Part shown: positions 37,758 through 46,527 of the stretch, piece by piece
How positions within the stretch are numbered: the first letter of the stretch is position 1
How the letters are laid out: each line of letters begins with the position of its first letter
Assembly: GCA_019634575.1 (NCBI GenBank)
Contig: JAHCAY010000002.1
Span: forward strand, 62,001-126,000
DNA from: Candidatus Didemnitutus sp.
GTDB lineage: Bacteria > Verrucomicrobiota > Verrucomicrobiia > Opitutales > Opitutaceae
Reading direction: 5' to 3'
Length of the DNA: 64,000 nt
Notes under the pieces: model-generated
Database searches by the model: none
What the model saw: the letters and a program-made list of their open reading frames with translations, nothing else
What the model was told of the DNA's origin: nothing
Made by a program: the position numbers and the translations under genes

Positions 37758-37831
37758 CATGCACCCGATCGCCACTCCGCCACGTGCATCAATTCACATC
37801 GACGCTACAAGCCTACGAAAGCACAACTTGC

Positions 37832-38320
37832 TCACCGCAAAAGCCACCGCGGGGTCGAACGCGTATAGGCCGTCCAGTCCTCCCCAAAGGTGCGCGCCAG
37901 CCATGGCTCTTCGCCCCAGATGACGCGGCACTGGAAGGCGATTGCCACCGCCCCGGCGTAGGCGACCAGCGTCGTGCTCGACACGAGCAGGCACCAACCG
38001 GCGAGAATCGTCAGCACGGCCAGATACATCGGGTTGCGCGACCACCGATAAAGTCCGACGACCACCAGCCGTTTCGGCGGATCCCACGGCGCGAGCGTGC
38101 CGCGTCCGCTCGCGTAGAAATCCCGCACGCACCACAACAACAGGCCCGTCCCGACCGTGATCACGGTGGAGCCGAGCGCCGGCCCCTGAAGCGCTGCGCC
38201 GCCGCGAGCGACGATCGCTCCGGGAATCACGCCGGCCACCACCGTCGGTTGCGCGATGAACGCCAGCCCGGCCCGCCAGGCGAGCGCGCGTCCTTGCTCC
38301 GCTTCGCCGTCGCGGCTCAC
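37832..38320 (-). CDS. isoprenylcysteine carboxyl methyltransferase-like membrane protein
   Basis: 162 residues from GTG 38320, overlapping the TGA of the upstream membrane gene (GTGA), so probably coupled. Several membrane helices, then the ICMT/PEMT family C-terminus: GLYRWSRNPMYLAVLTILAG (near 88-107) and EEPWLARTFGEDWTAYTRSTPRWL (near 134-157), the parts that hold the SAM-binding and conserved Arg/Glu residues. In bacteria these methylate or modify unknown lipids. The last Arg-Trp end is typical. The longer open frame to 38539 is the other reading frame of the upstream gene. Confidence 0.82.
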   Translation of the reverse strand: MSRDGEAEQGRALAWRAGLAFIAQPTVVAGVIPGAIVARGGAALQGPALGSTVITVGTGLLLWCVRDFYASGRGTLAPWDPPKRLVVVGLYRWSRNPMYLAVLTILAGWCLLVSSTTLVAYAGAVAIAFQCRVIWGEEPWLARTFGEDWTAYTRSTPRWLLR

Positions 38321-38817
38321 GCGGGGCTGCTCGCCGCCAGCCGTCCCAGGAGTCGGTGCGTGATGAAAGCAATCACCGGACCGACCACCGTGATGTGCGC
38401 GATGAAGATCGGCACCCAGTGCGGCGGCGGGAACGTCGTCCGCGGCATCAGCGTGAGGCGCAGCACCACCAGTTGCATGAAGGTGTAGAACAGCGCGCCG
38501 AACAGGACGCCCGACCCGAGCCATTGCCAGCGCACCCACGGCAGCGTGCGGTAGAGGAGGAAATACAGGGTCGCGGCCATCAGCGCCACGCCGATGTGCA
38601 GCGTCAGTCCGAGCGCGGCGGTGGCCACGCCGCCGTCGTAGGTCGCCTTGCCGAGCACGCTGTAGGCGATGCCCTGGAGCATGCGGAACGGATTACCGCC
38701 TTTGCTCCACACGAGGATGATCACGTAACTGATGTCCGCCGCAGCGCACGCGACGCCCGCCGGCGCGATCACCGAGACTGCTGCCACTAAAGGGTTCACG
38801 TGGGTCGGGGAGCTCAT
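38317..38817 (-). CDS. four-helix membrane protein of unknown function
   Basis: 166 residues from ATG 38817. Hydrophobic helices at about 8-32, 58-78, 90-112 and 128-152 with short loops. A polar N-terminus MSSPTHVNP and a C-terminal AASSPA tail. The sequence DISYVIILVWSKGGNPFRMLQGIAYSVLGK resembles small YagU/DUF-type inner membrane proteins. No active-site motif. It precedes and overlaps the ICMT-like gene. A joint membrane role is an inference. Confidence 0.7.
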   Translation of the reverse strand: MSSPTHVNPLVAAVSVIAPAGVACAAADISYVIILVWSKGGNPFRMLQGIAYSVLGKATYDGGVATAALGLTLHIGVALMAATLYFLLYRTLPWVRWQWLGSGVLFGALFYTFMQLVVLRLTLMPRTTFPPPHWVPIFIAHITVVGPVIAFITHRLLGRLAASSPA

Positions 38818-38901
38818 GCGCCCATGCAATCGCGAGCGTCGGCGCCGGTCGCAAACCCGGAGCGACAAGCATGGATATTCGCGCGATGTCGCGCCGCCGG
38901 G

Positions 38902-39714
38902 TCAGGCGTTCGAAAGGCTCTTCACGCGATCGAGATTTCGCCGGAACGCCGGGCCGATCAGCAGTGTCGTGCCGTCGTCCAACCGCGCCGCCTGCGTGCA
39001 GGACGAGGTCGCGACGATGCGCTCGAGAAACGCCGTGTTGATGATCGTCGATTTGTGGATGCGCACGAACTGCGCCGGGTGCAGCAGCTGCTCGATTCGC
39101 TTCATCGGCATTCGGATCAACAGCCGGCGATCGACAAGGTGCAGGTTCAGGTAATCGCCCTGGCTCTCGACCCAGCGCAGATCGCGCTGCTTCACGAAAT
39201 GCAGCTCGCCGTCCACCTTCACCGCCAGCCGTGCGTTTTCGTAGCTCGGTGCCACGGGCTCGGTCGTGGCCGCGGTCGAGGTGGTCGCGCGCTGGATTTG
39301 CGCGGAGAGCGCGCGCAAGGCGTTCTCGGCCGCCGAGAAATTGCCGTGGTGGATGCGCCCCTTCACCCGATCGATGGCACGGCGAAAACGCGCATCGGTG
39401 AACGGCTTCACGAGATAGTCGACCGCATGATAATCGAACGCGCTCAACGCGTGGTGATCATGCGCCGTGACGAACACGACTTCCGGCCGCTCCGCGGGCG
39501 GCAGCGCGGACAGGACATCGAGCCCGGTCTTGCCCGGCATCTGCACGTCGAGCAGCAGCAACCGCGGCTGCTGCGCGCGGATCTGCTCGAGCGTTTGGTG
39601 GCCGTCCATCGCCTCGCCGACGAGCTCGAGCTCCTCGTCGGCGAGCACGAGTTGGCGGAGGATGCGACGTGCCGGCTTCTCGTCATCGGCAATGAGGGTG
39701 CGAATCTTCGTCAT
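38902..39714 (-). CDS. LytTR-family response regulator
   Basis: 270 residues. Receiver domain with acidic pair DDE (10-12), phospho-acceptor D56 in LLLLDVQMPG, and T/K of TAHDHH...DYLVKPF. LytTR DNA-binding domain at about 165-265 (VKQRDLRWVESQGDYLNLHL, FVRIHKSTIINTAFLERI). The ATG overlaps the TGA of the sensor kinase gene (ATGA), so the two are translated together. LytTR regulators often control cell envelope or exopolysaccharide genes. The target is not evident here. Confidence 0.94.
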   Translation of the reverse strand: MTKIRTLIADDEKPARRILRQLVLADEELELVGEAMDGHQTLEQIRAQQPRLLLLDVQMPGKTGLDVLSALPPAERPEVVFVTAHDHHALSAFDYHAVDYLVKPFTDARFRRAIDRVKGRIHHGNFSAAENALRALSAQIQRATTSTAATTEPVAPSYENARLAVKVDGELHFVKQRDLRWVESQGDYLNLHLVDRRLLIRMPMKRIEQLLHPAQFVRIHKSTIINTAFLERIVATSSCTQAARLDDGTTLLIGPAFRRNLDRVKSLSNA

Positions 39715-40871
39715 GCGTGGAGGGACGGAGCGGCAGCGGACGCCGCCCGGAAGGGAAACTCGATCCGGACGCGCGAGACGCCGTCCTGGTTGAACGCGAT
39801 CGCGAAACGGAGGCTGCGCCCGAAAATCCGCTCGAGCCGCGCGCGGGTCGAGCCGAGCCCCACGCCGCGACCGCGCGCGGTGGACTCGGCGAACTCCGAG
39901 GCGTCGTTCACCACTTCGATCGCGAGCCTGTCGCCGTCGCGCCGCGCCGTCACCGTGAGCGTGCCGGGGTTGCGGCGCTGGGCGATGCCGTGCCGCACGG
40001 CGTTTTCGACGATGGGTTGGAGAATCAATGTCGGCACGCGCGCGTCGAGGCAGTCGTCGTCGATCAGGAAATGCGTCACGAGCCGCTCCTCGAGGCGGAG
40101 CTTTTCGATGGCGAGGTAGGCCTGCGCGTAGTCGAGCTCGCGCCAGAGCTCGATCTCGGGTTTGCCGGCGTGCTCCATGAGTTGGCGGAGCAGCGCCGAG
40201 AGCTGCGTGATCGCGTCGATGGCCTTGTCGTTCTCGCGTTCGCGGATGAGCGCCGCGACGGCGTTGTGGGCGTTGAAGAGGAAATGCGGTTGGATCTGCT
40301 GGCGCAGCGCGGCGAGTTCCGCCTGCGCGAGCTGGGCGCGCAGCCCTTCCTCGCGCCGCTCGTCGTCGCGCCGCTGCGCCATCAGGTCGCTGATGTAGCC
40401 CACCGCCACGAGCAGCGCGTAGAGATACAGGTCGATCAGGCTGCGCGCATCGAGCTGGGCCAGGACGAAGGACGGCGATTTGTCCTCCGGTCGAAAATAG
40501 CCGAAGACGAGATACAGCGTCCAAAGCCGGATCAGGTTGCCGACCGCGAAGAACGTCAGCGCCGCCAGCAGGTGCAGCGCGAAGCGCACGGCTACTTGCG
40601 GATGTTGCGCGGCGAGGTAACGCCGCAGCCAGAACACCACAGGCGTCAGCGCCGCCCAGATCCACGCCCGCAACATCTGCGCGAAACTCGTGTAGAGATG
40701 CCCGCGCAGCGATGCGCCCGGATTGCCGCCGACGATCAGGTAGGTCTGGATGACGAGCAGCACGCCGACGACGGTCCAAATGCCCCACACCGTGCGCCAC
40801 GGCAACGGCGGCGCGGGAGGCGTGAAAAAGCGCGGAGCAGCGCGCATCGGCGAGCGAGGTTGAGCGGGCAA
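39711..40871 (-). CDS. LytS/YehU-like sensor histidine kinase
   Basis: 386 residues. Four membrane helices in the first 165 residues, a coiled coil (RRDDERREEGLRAQLAQAELAAL), then the His_kinase core with the phosphorylation site LRQQIQPHFLFNAHNAV (H196) and HATPase_c parts (LQPIVENAVRHGI near 283-295, GRGVGLGSTRARLE near 333-346). It pairs with the LytTR regulator that follows, with a 4-bp overlap. Its signal is unknown, since no extracellular sensor domain is seen between the helices. Start may be at MRAAPRFF, eight codons further in. Confidence 0.92.
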   Translation of the reverse strand: MPAQPRSPMRAAPRFFTPPAPPLPWRTVWGIWTVVGVLLVIQTYLIVGGNPGASLRGHLYTSFAQMLRAWIWAALTPVVFWLRRYLAAQHPQVAVRFALHLLAALTFFAVGNLIRLWTLYLVFGYFRPEDKSPSFVLAQLDARSLIDLYLYALLVAVGYISDLMAQRRDDERREEGLRAQLAQAELAALRQQIQPHFLFNAHNAVAALIRERENDKAIDAITQLSALLRQLMEHAGKPEIELWRELDYAQAYLAIEKLRLEERLVTHFLIDDDCLDARVPTLILQPIVENAVRHGIAQRRNPGTLTVTARRDGDRLAIEVVNDASEFAESTARGRGVGLGSTRARLERIFGRSLRFAIAFNQDGVSRVRIEFPFRAASAAAPSLHA

Positions 40872-41088
40872 AGGCGGGAGTCAACGCACCGTCGCCGGCC
40901 CGCGCCGGCCCGCCCAACACCCCGCGACGACCACTGGGAAAAACGCGACCACCATAGCGGAAACGCGGCCGGCATCGCTTCGTCGCCCCGCGACTTTGTC
41001 ACCTAATAAGTGACAAACTCCCGCCCGTCCGCCCGTGGACGGCCCGCAGCCGGCCCGCGCTGCATCGAAGTTTGATTTGAGTTTCCCG

Positions 41089-41121
41089 GGACTTCGTGTG
41101 TTTCGTGGGAGTTTCCCGTTT
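41089..41121. repeat. palindromic repeat with module A' sequence
   Basis: GAGTTTCCCGGGACTTCGTG is followed by TGTTTCGTGGGAGTTTCCCG, with paired GAGTTTCCCG ends. The middle TTCGTGTGTTTCGTGGG is shared with 21202-21229. It lies just before the 41127 gene and may carry its leader. Confidence 0.45.
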
Positions 41122-41126
41122 TCCCA

Positions 41127-41621
41127 ATGGCCAAAATCGAAGTCAGCCAAGTCGCCGAGATCCTCAAGAAGCACAAACTCGAGCCCGAGCTCCTGCGAGA
41201 GATCGTGGAAGCGATGAACGAGGCCACGCAGCCCGCGGCCGACGAGGATATCAAGCCGCCGCCGCCGAAGAAGCAGTTCGTCATCCTGCTCTCCGACCCC
41301 GAGGGCAAACTGCCTGAAAAGGACATGGTCGGCTGGGTCGTGCAGATTCCGGAGAACGCCAGCCCGTTCTCGACTACCGATCGCATCTTCAAGGGCGCCT
41401 ACGATTTCAACGCCTCGAAACGCGGCCGCATGCTGCCGGTCAAATCCGTCGGCGAAGCACTCGAAAGCGCCAGCGCGAAGTATTTCAAGGAGTCCGAGCT
41501 GTGGATCAAAACCAAGCTCCCCGTCGCCGTCGTGAAGACCGACAACGTGCTCCCGAAGGATGAGTTCAAGGTCGAGAAGGTCGACCGCCGGAAAAAAGAC
41601 CCCGCCGCGGACGAGGAGTGA
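41127..41621 (+). CDS. conserved hypothetical protein, 164 aa
   Basis: Begins MAKIEVSQVAEILKKHKLEP, with an N-terminal helical pair (residues 1-35), an acidic Pro linker, then an alpha/beta domain (FVILLSDPEGKLPEKDMVGWVVQIPENASPF, about 50-80; FKGAYDFNASKRGRMLPVKSVGEALESASAKYFKE, about 90-124; LPVAVVKTDNVLPK, about 131-144) and a basic/acidic tail. It has the look of a soluble cytoplasmic protein common to the lineage. I do not know the family. Single gene between palindromic DNA and DUF192. Confidence 0.7.
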   Translation: MAKIEVSQVAEILKKHKLEPELLREIVEAMNEATQPAADEDIKPPPPKKQFVILLSDPEGKLPEKDMVGWVVQIPENASPFSTTDRIFKGAYDFNASKRGRMLPVKSVGEALESASAKYFKESELWIKTKLPVAVVKTDNVLPKDEFKVEKVDRRKKDPAADEE

Positions 41622-41673
41622 GCCAACCGCGCAGCGTTGCCTTCACCGCGCGCTCGATCCACCGCTTCCCTCC

Positions 41674-42192
41674 TCAGCGCAACCCCGCCGCCGCCGGGTC
41701 GAGTCCGCGCGCCTTGAGCGCGTCGCGCACGGCCTTCAGGTCGAGCTTCACACCGGGTTTCACGCCGCGGTCCTTGAACCACCCTTGGTTCATCTCGAGC
41801 GCGAACTGCATGTCGCGTCCGCGCGATGAGACCGACCGCTCGTCGAGCGGATACATCGGGTAGACTTCGCGCAGGACGCCGGATGCGTCGATGTAGCCGA
41901 TGTCGAGCGGCAGCGTGGTGTTGCGCATCCAAAACGCCATCGGCTGCGGGCTCGTGAACACGAACAGCATGCCCTCGTCGCGCCCCATCGTCTTGCGGAA
42001 CATCAGGCCGCGCTGCTGCTCGGCGGGCAGCGCCGCGATCTGCATCTTCACGACCTGATCGCCAATTTTGATCGGGAAATAATCGTCCGCGGTCTTGGGC
42101 GGCTCCTTGTCTTCGGACTTGCCGCCACAGGCCGTGAGGGCGCCGAGCGTGAACGCGCAGGAAAGGACAAGGAACGTGAAGCGGGAAAACAT
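41674..42192 (-). CDS. DUF192 lipoprotein
   Basis: 172 residues from ATG 42192. Signal peptide with lipobox LGALTACGG (Cys near 22), so an anchored lipoprotein. DUF192 domain over residues 35-150: MQIAALPAEQQRGLMFRKTMGRDEGMLFVFTSPQPMAFWMRNTTLPLDIGYID is the family signature (QRGLMFR...MLFVF...FWMKNT..PLDI.FID). DUF192 proteins are small beta barrels of unknown function, exported in many Gram-negatives. Divergent from the M24 peptidase gene with a very short spacer, so the promoters overlap. Confidence 0.9.
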   Translation of the reverse strand: MFSRFTFLVLSCAFTLGALTACGGKSEDKEPPKTADDYFPIKIGDQVVKMQIAALPAEQQRGLMFRKTMGRDEGMLFVFTSPQPMAFWMRNTTLPLDIGYIDASGVLREVYPMYPLDERSVSSRGRDMQFALEMNQGWFKDRGVKPGVKLDLKAVRDALKARGLDPAAAGLR

Positions 42193-42255
42193 TTTTGCGT
42201 TTTGTTCGCCGCCATGGCTAGACACAGCCCCTCAAAACTCAACCCTCGTTCCACC

Positions 42256-43389
42256 GTGCCCAAGCTTCCGCCTCCCCTGCTCTACTCCGACACCGCCTCC
42301 AGCGCCGACATGCTCTATTTCGGCCAGGTCGAGGTGCACGATCCGTTCGTCGCCTTCGGCATCGGCGCGAAGAAATACACCGTGCAGGGCGCGCTCGAGT
42401 TCGGCCGCGTGAAGAAGACCAGCGCGTTCGACGTCGTCCTCTCGCGCGAAGAGTGGCTCGACGCCGCGAAGAAAAAACACGGCCCGCGCGCCGGCATCGC
42501 CGAGATGATCCTCTGCCTCGCGCAGCACTTCAAACAGCGCGCCTTCCGCGTTGCCGACGACTTTCCGGCGTCGCTCTACGTGAAGCTCACGAAGGCCGGC
42601 CTGCGCCTGCAATTCGCCGACGGCATGCTCTTCCCCGCGCGCGAAATCAAATCCGACCGCGAAGCCGCCGCCATCCGCGAAGGCAACCGACTGAGCGCCG
42701 TCGGCTTCAGCACCGCCGAAAAAATCCTCCGCGCCGCGCGCATCAAGGGCCGCACACTCATCTATCAGGGCAAGCCGCTCACCTCCGAGCGCCTGCGCTT
42801 CTTCATCGACGTCGCCATCAAGGAAGCCGGTGGCGAAGCGCGCGACACCATCGTCGCCGGCGGCGACCAGGCTTGCGATCCGCACGAGCGCGGCCACGGC
42901 CCGCTGCGCCCGCACGAGCTCATCATCCTCGACATCTTCCCGCGCCACGTCGCCAGCGGCTACTACGGCGACATGACGCGCACCTACCTGAAAGGTCGCC
43001 CGCGCGAAGTGCAGCGCCGCATGGTCGCCACCGTGCTCGCCGCGCAGCGCGAAGCCATCCGCGCCATCCGCGCCGGCATCGACGGCCGCGACGTGCACCA
43101 AGGGGTCGTCGATCACTTCATCGCCGAAGGCTACGAAACCAAGCGCGGCGCGAACGGCGCCGTCGGCTTCTTCCACGGCACCGGCCACGGCCTCGGCCTC
43201 GCCGTGCACGACCCGGGCTGCCGCTTCAGCACCGTGTCCTCGATTTTGAAGCCAGGCGCCGTCGTGACCGTCGAGCCCGGCCTCTATTATCCCGGCCTCG
43301 GCGGCTGCCGCTGGGAGGACGTCGTCCAGGTCACCGCCACGGGAGCAAAAATGCTCTCGCGTCATCCCTACAACTGGGAGATTCGCTAA
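42256..43389 (+). CDS. M24 family aminopeptidase (Xaa-Pro type)
   Basis: 377 residues from GTG 42256, or 395 from 42202. Metal ligands of the pita-bread fold appear in order: ILDIFPRHVASGYYGDMTRT (two Asp), FFHGTGHGLGLAVHDPG (His), VEPGLYYP (Glu) and WEDVVQV (Glu). An N-terminal creatinase-type domain of about 130 residues precedes it, so it belongs with the PepQ/YpdF-like Xaa-Pro dipeptidases that cut N-terminal residues next to proline, with Mn or Co. Sixteen bases separate it from the heptose kinase gene, so the three genes 42256-44910 may be one operon, though no pathway link is known. Confidence 0.88.
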   Translation: MPKLPPPLLYSDTASSADMLYFGQVEVHDPFVAFGIGAKKYTVQGALEFGRVKKTSAFDVVLSREEWLDAAKKKHGPRAGIAEMILCLAQHFKQRAFRVADDFPASLYVKLTKAGLRLQFADGMLFPAREIKSDREAAAIREGNRLSAVGFSTAEKILRAARIKGRTLIYQGKPLTSERLRFFIDVAIKEAGGEARDTIVAGGDQACDPHERGHGPLRPHELIILDIFPRHVASGYYGDMTRTYLKGRPREVQRRMVATVLAAQREAIRAIRAGIDGRDVHQGVVDHFIAEGYETKRGANGAVGFFHGTGHGLGLAVHDPGCRFSTVSSILKPGAVVTVEPGLYYPGLGGCRWEDVVQVTATGAKMLSRHPYNWEIR

Positions 43390-43404
43390 GCCCTTTCCCC
43401 CGCG

Positions 43405-44373
43405 ATGAAGTCCCTGCTGAAGAAGATCTCGAAACTCCACGTCCTCGTCATCGGCGACGTGATGCTCGACCACTACGTCTGGGGCGACGCCCAGCGCATC
43501 TCGCCCGAGGCGCCGGTGCCCGTCGTCGACATCGATCGCGACACCTACAGCGCCGGCGGCGCGGCCAACGTCGCGCTCAACATCGCCTCGCTCGGCGCCA
43601 AGGCCACCCTCGCGGGCTTCTTCGGCAAGGACGACGCCGGCAAACGCCTCAGCGGCATCCTCACCCAAAAAGGCATCGCCACCATCCCGACGCCCGGCAG
43701 CGGCTCCACCATCGTGAAGACCCGCGTGCTCGTCCGTCGCCAGCAGCTCTGCCGTCTCGACCGCGAATCGCCGCAGCACGACTACGCCATCGACAGCGGC
43801 AAACTCGAAGCGACCTTCGAGAAGGCGATCCGCAAATGCGACGCCGTCATCCTCTCCGACTACGCCAAGGGTCTCCTCACCGACGACCTCGTCGCCAAAG
43901 TCACCGCCCTCGCCCGCGAACACGGCAAGCTCATCGCCCTCGACCCCAAGCCGCGCCGCAAACTCCGCTTCCATTCGCCCGATATCATCACCCCGAACCG
44001 CAAGGAAGCGCTCCAACTCGCCGGCATCGAACCCGAGCCGCACCAACCCTTCCCCGCCGCCGAGGTCTGCGCCCGCATCTACGAGCAATACCAGCCGAAG
44101 CACCTCGTCATCACCCTGAGCGAGGACGGCATGCTCCTCTCGCACAACGGCAAGGCCGGCCGCGTCATCCCGACGATGGCGCGCGAGGTCTTCGACGTCT
44201 CCGGCGCCGGCGACACCTCCATCGCCGCCCTCACGCTCGCACTCGCCGCGGGCTCCGTGCTTGAGGAAGCCGCCCAATTCGCCAACGCCGCCGCCGGCGT
44301 CGTCGTCGCCAAGCTCGGCACCGCCACCGTCTCGCCGGAGGAACTCCTCCAGCACGTCGCCGAGGAGAAGTAA
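43405..44373 (+). CDS. hldE1: D-glycero-beta-D-manno-heptose-7-phosphate kinase (HldE1/RfaE1 type)
   Basis: 322 residues, ribokinase/PfkB fold. Phosphorylates C1 of heptose-7-phosphate in the ADP-heptose pathway for lipopolysaccharide core. RfaE signature segments: VLVIGDVMLDHYVWGDAQRISPEAPVPVV (residues 13-41), SAGGAANVALNIASLGAKATL, the AKGLLTDDL region (DYAKG near 152) and the ATP-binding ending VFDVSGAGDTSIAALTLALAAG near 271-292 with catalytic Asp. It lacks the C-terminal nucleotidyltransferase of the bifunctional E. coli enzyme, so HldE2 must be elsewhere. Next gene, 7 bp on, is the matching phosphatase GmhB. Confidence 0.92.
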   Translation: MKSLLKKISKLHVLVIGDVMLDHYVWGDAQRISPEAPVPVVDIDRDTYSAGGAANVALNIASLGAKATLAGFFGKDDAGKRLSGILTQKGIATIPTPGSGSTIVKTRVLVRRQQLCRLDRESPQHDYAIDSGKLEATFEKAIRKCDAVILSDYAKGLLTDDLVAKVTALAREHGKLIALDPKPRRKLRFHSPDIITPNRKEALQLAGIEPEPHQPFPAAEVCARIYEQYQPKHLVITLSEDGMLLSHNGKAGRVIPTMAREVFDVSGAGDTSIAALTLALAAGSVLEEAAQFANAAAGVVVAKLGTATVSPEELLQHVAEEK

Positions 44374-44379
44374 GCTCCG

Positions 44380-44910
44380 ATGGCCAAAGCGCTCTTCCTC
44401 GACCGCGATGGCACCATCATCCACGACCGCGACTACCTCGCGGATCCCGCCGGCGTCGAACTGATCCCCGGCGCCGCCGTCGCGCTCCACCGCGCGCGCG
44501 AGCTCGGTTACCTGCTTTTCCTCTTCACGAATCAGTCCGGCATCGGCCGCGGCTACCACACGATCGAGGACACGCACCGCTGCAACGCGCGCATGGAGGA
44601 ACTCCTCGCGTTGCCCGCGCCGGCGTTCGCCGGCATCTGCATCGCCCCCGAGGCGCCCGAGCAGCCGTCGCTCTACCGCAAGCCCTCGCCGCGCTTCATC
44701 CTCGAGACGATCGCGCAACACCGCCTCGACCCCGCGCAATGCTGGATGGTCGGCGACCGTGAGAGCGACATCGACGCTGGCCTCGCCGCCGGCATCCGCT
44801 CCGCCGCCGTCTGCACCGGCAAATACGACGCCGCCGCGTGGGCGCCGCGCCTCCGACCCGGCGTGCCGCTCTTCGCCGACCTCGCCGCGTTCGCCGCGTC
44901 GCTGACCTGA
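44380..44910 (+). CDS. gmhB: D,D-heptose 1,7-bisphosphate 7-phosphatase (GmhB-like HAD)
   Basis: 176 residues, HAD superfamily. Motif I FLDRDGTII (residues 6-14, nucleophile Asp), motif II TNQSG (48-52), motif III Lys in YRKPSPRF (near 98) and motif IV GDRESDIDAG (near 126-135). GmhB removes the 7-phosphate in the ADP-heptose pathway. Context just after the heptose kinase supports this over histidinol-phosphatase. The zinc-binding cysteine loop of many GmhB proteins (CxH...CxC) is replaced by CIAPEAPEQPSLY, so this is the zinc-free subgroup or a near relative. Confidence 0.87.
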   Translation: MAKALFLDRDGTIIHDRDYLADPAGVELIPGAAVALHRARELGYLLFLFTNQSGIGRGYHTIEDTHRCNARMEELLALPAPAFAGICIAPEAPEQPSLYRKPSPRFILETIAQHRLDPAQCWMVGDRESDIDAGLAAGIRSAAVCTGKYDAAAWAPRLRPGVPLFADLAAFAASLT

Positions 44911-44995
44911 TTTCGTTCGCCCGTCCCCGCCCCTCGTCCGCTCAACCTGACCGCGTTGCCGGTGCAACCCCGCGCGGTTTGTTTCTCCGCCCTCC

Positions 44996-46420
44996 ATGAA
45001 ACTGCTTCGCTCCACGCTGCTCGCGCTCGCGCTCGTTTCCGCCGCCTCGGCGCAGACGAATCCCCTCGTCGATCCCTACATCACCGTCCGCGCGCCGGTC
45101 GTCGCGCTCACGCACGCGCGCGTCGTCGACGGACTCGGCCACGCTCCACTCGAAAACCAGACGCTCGTCCTTCGCCATGGCAAGATCGCCGCCCTCGGTG
45201 CGGACGGCAGCGTCGCGATCCCCGAAGGCGCCACCGTCAATGATCTCACCGGCAAGACCGTGCTGCCGGGCTTCGTCATGGTGCACGAACACCTCTTCTA
45301 CTCCTCGATCACGAAGGGCCCGTTTCACGTGAACGAAATGGAGTTCTCCTTCCCGCGCCTCTACCTCGCCGCCGGCGTCACCTCGGCGCGCACGACCGGC
45401 AGCATGGAGCCCTACACCGATCTTCAGTTGAAAAAGCAGATCGAAGCGGGCCAGGCCATCGGCCCGAAACTCCACCTGACCGCGCCCTACTTCGACGGCG
45501 AAGGCACCGGCATCACGCAACTCCACGCCGTCGCCAACGCCGCCGCCGCCGAACGCATGGTGAACTACTGGGCCGACGAGGGATTCACGTCGCTCAAGAT
45601 GTATCAGAACCTGCCCCTCGACATCATGGCCGCCGCCATCAAGGCCGCGCACGCGCGCGGGCTGCACGTCACCGGCCACATCGGCAAGGTCAGCTACCGC
45701 GAAGCCGTCGAGACCGGCATCGACAATCTCGAGCACGGCTTCATGGCCATGTCGGACTTCAACGCCGGCCGCAAAACCGGCGATGCCTCCAACGCCCTCG
45801 CCAACTACCACGCGCTCGAGCAGCTCGATCCCGCGTCGCCGGAATTCGAGGCACTCGTGAAACTCCTCGTCGACCACCACGTCGCGCTCACCTCCACGCT
45901 CGCCATCTTCGAGACGTTCACGCCCGGCCGCCGCGTCGCCAGCCAAGCCGAACTCGACACCCTCGCCCCACCGCTGCGCGAGAGCTACCTGACGCGCTGG
46001 GCCGCGATCCAAACGCAGAACAACCCGCTCTTCCGCGCCTCGTTCGCCAAGAACCTTCAACTCGAGGCGAAGTTCTTCCGCGCCGGCGGCCATCTCGTCG
46101 TCGGCACCGACCCCACCGGCTACGGCGGCTGCATCGCCGGCTACGGCAACTGGCGCGCCATCGAACTCCTCGTCGAAGCCGGACTCACGCCCGTCGAAGC
46201 GATCCAAGTCGCCACGAACAACGGTGCCAGGCTCCTCAAAATCGACGCGACCGTCGGCAGCATCGAAGTCGGCAAGGCCGCCGACCTCGTCATCGTGAAC
46301 GGCGATCCGTCCAAAACGATCTCCGACCTGCGCAAGACCGAGACCGTCTTCAAGGACGGCGTCGGCTACGACACCCGCAAGATCCTCGAATCCGTCAAAG
46401 GCCTCGTCGGCATCCAATAG
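44996..46420 (+). CDS. secreted amidohydrolase (metal-dependent)
   Basis: 474 residues with signal peptide (MKLLRSTLLALALVSAASAQ). Amidohydrolase-like TIM barrel: N-terminal strand domain with THARVVDGLG and HGKIAALG, then GKTVLPGFVMVHEHLFY (HxH type replaced by HEH near residue 96-98), metal and substrate positions GLHVTGHIGKVSYREAVETGIDNLEHGF (about 221-248), GGHLVVGTDPTGYGG (about 363-377, final Asp), and the closing VGSIEVGKAADLVIVNGDP. Family includes imidazolonepropionase- and prolidase-like exported enzymes. Substrate unknown. The only odd point is the HEH form of the first metal site. Probably its own unit after the heptose genes. Confidence 0.87.
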   Translation: MKLLRSTLLALALVSAASAQTNPLVDPYITVRAPVVALTHARVVDGLGHAPLENQTLVLRHGKIAALGADGSVAIPEGATVNDLTGKTVLPGFVMVHEHLFYSSITKGPFHVNEMEFSFPRLYLAAGVTSARTTGSMEPYTDLQLKKQIEAGQAIGPKLHLTAPYFDGEGTGITQLHAVANAAAAERMVNYWADEGFTSLKMYQNLPLDIMAAAIKAAHARGLHVTGHIGKVSYREAVETGIDNLEHGFMAMSDFNAGRKTGDASNALANYHALEQLDPASPEFEALVKLLVDHHVALTSTLAIFETFTPGRRVASQAELDTLAPPLRESYLTRWAAIQTQNNPLFRASFAKNLQLEAKFFRAGGHLVVGTDPTGYGGCIAGYGNWRAIELLVEAGLTPVEAIQVATNNGARLLKIDATVGSIEVGKAADLVIVNGDPSKTISDLRKTETVFKDGVGYDTRKILESVKGLVGIQ

Positions 46421-46527
46421 TTCTTCGGTCTTCGCGTCGCCGTCGGGCAAAGTTCTTAATGCGTAACTTTGCCTTCCGCCGGCTCCCGCGGCTTGCGCGC
46501 AACGCGAACGCGTGTTGAGTGCGCGGC

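Noticed and set aside
38902..40920. 672-aa fusion of sensor and regulator on the minus strand
   Set aside because: The frame before the regulator ATG is a shadow of the kinase gene in another frame. The two genes overlap by ATGA and are separate.
42232..45015. 927-aa antisense frame over the M24, heptose kinase and gmhB genes
   Set aside because: Covers three well-supported genes and has shadow composition.
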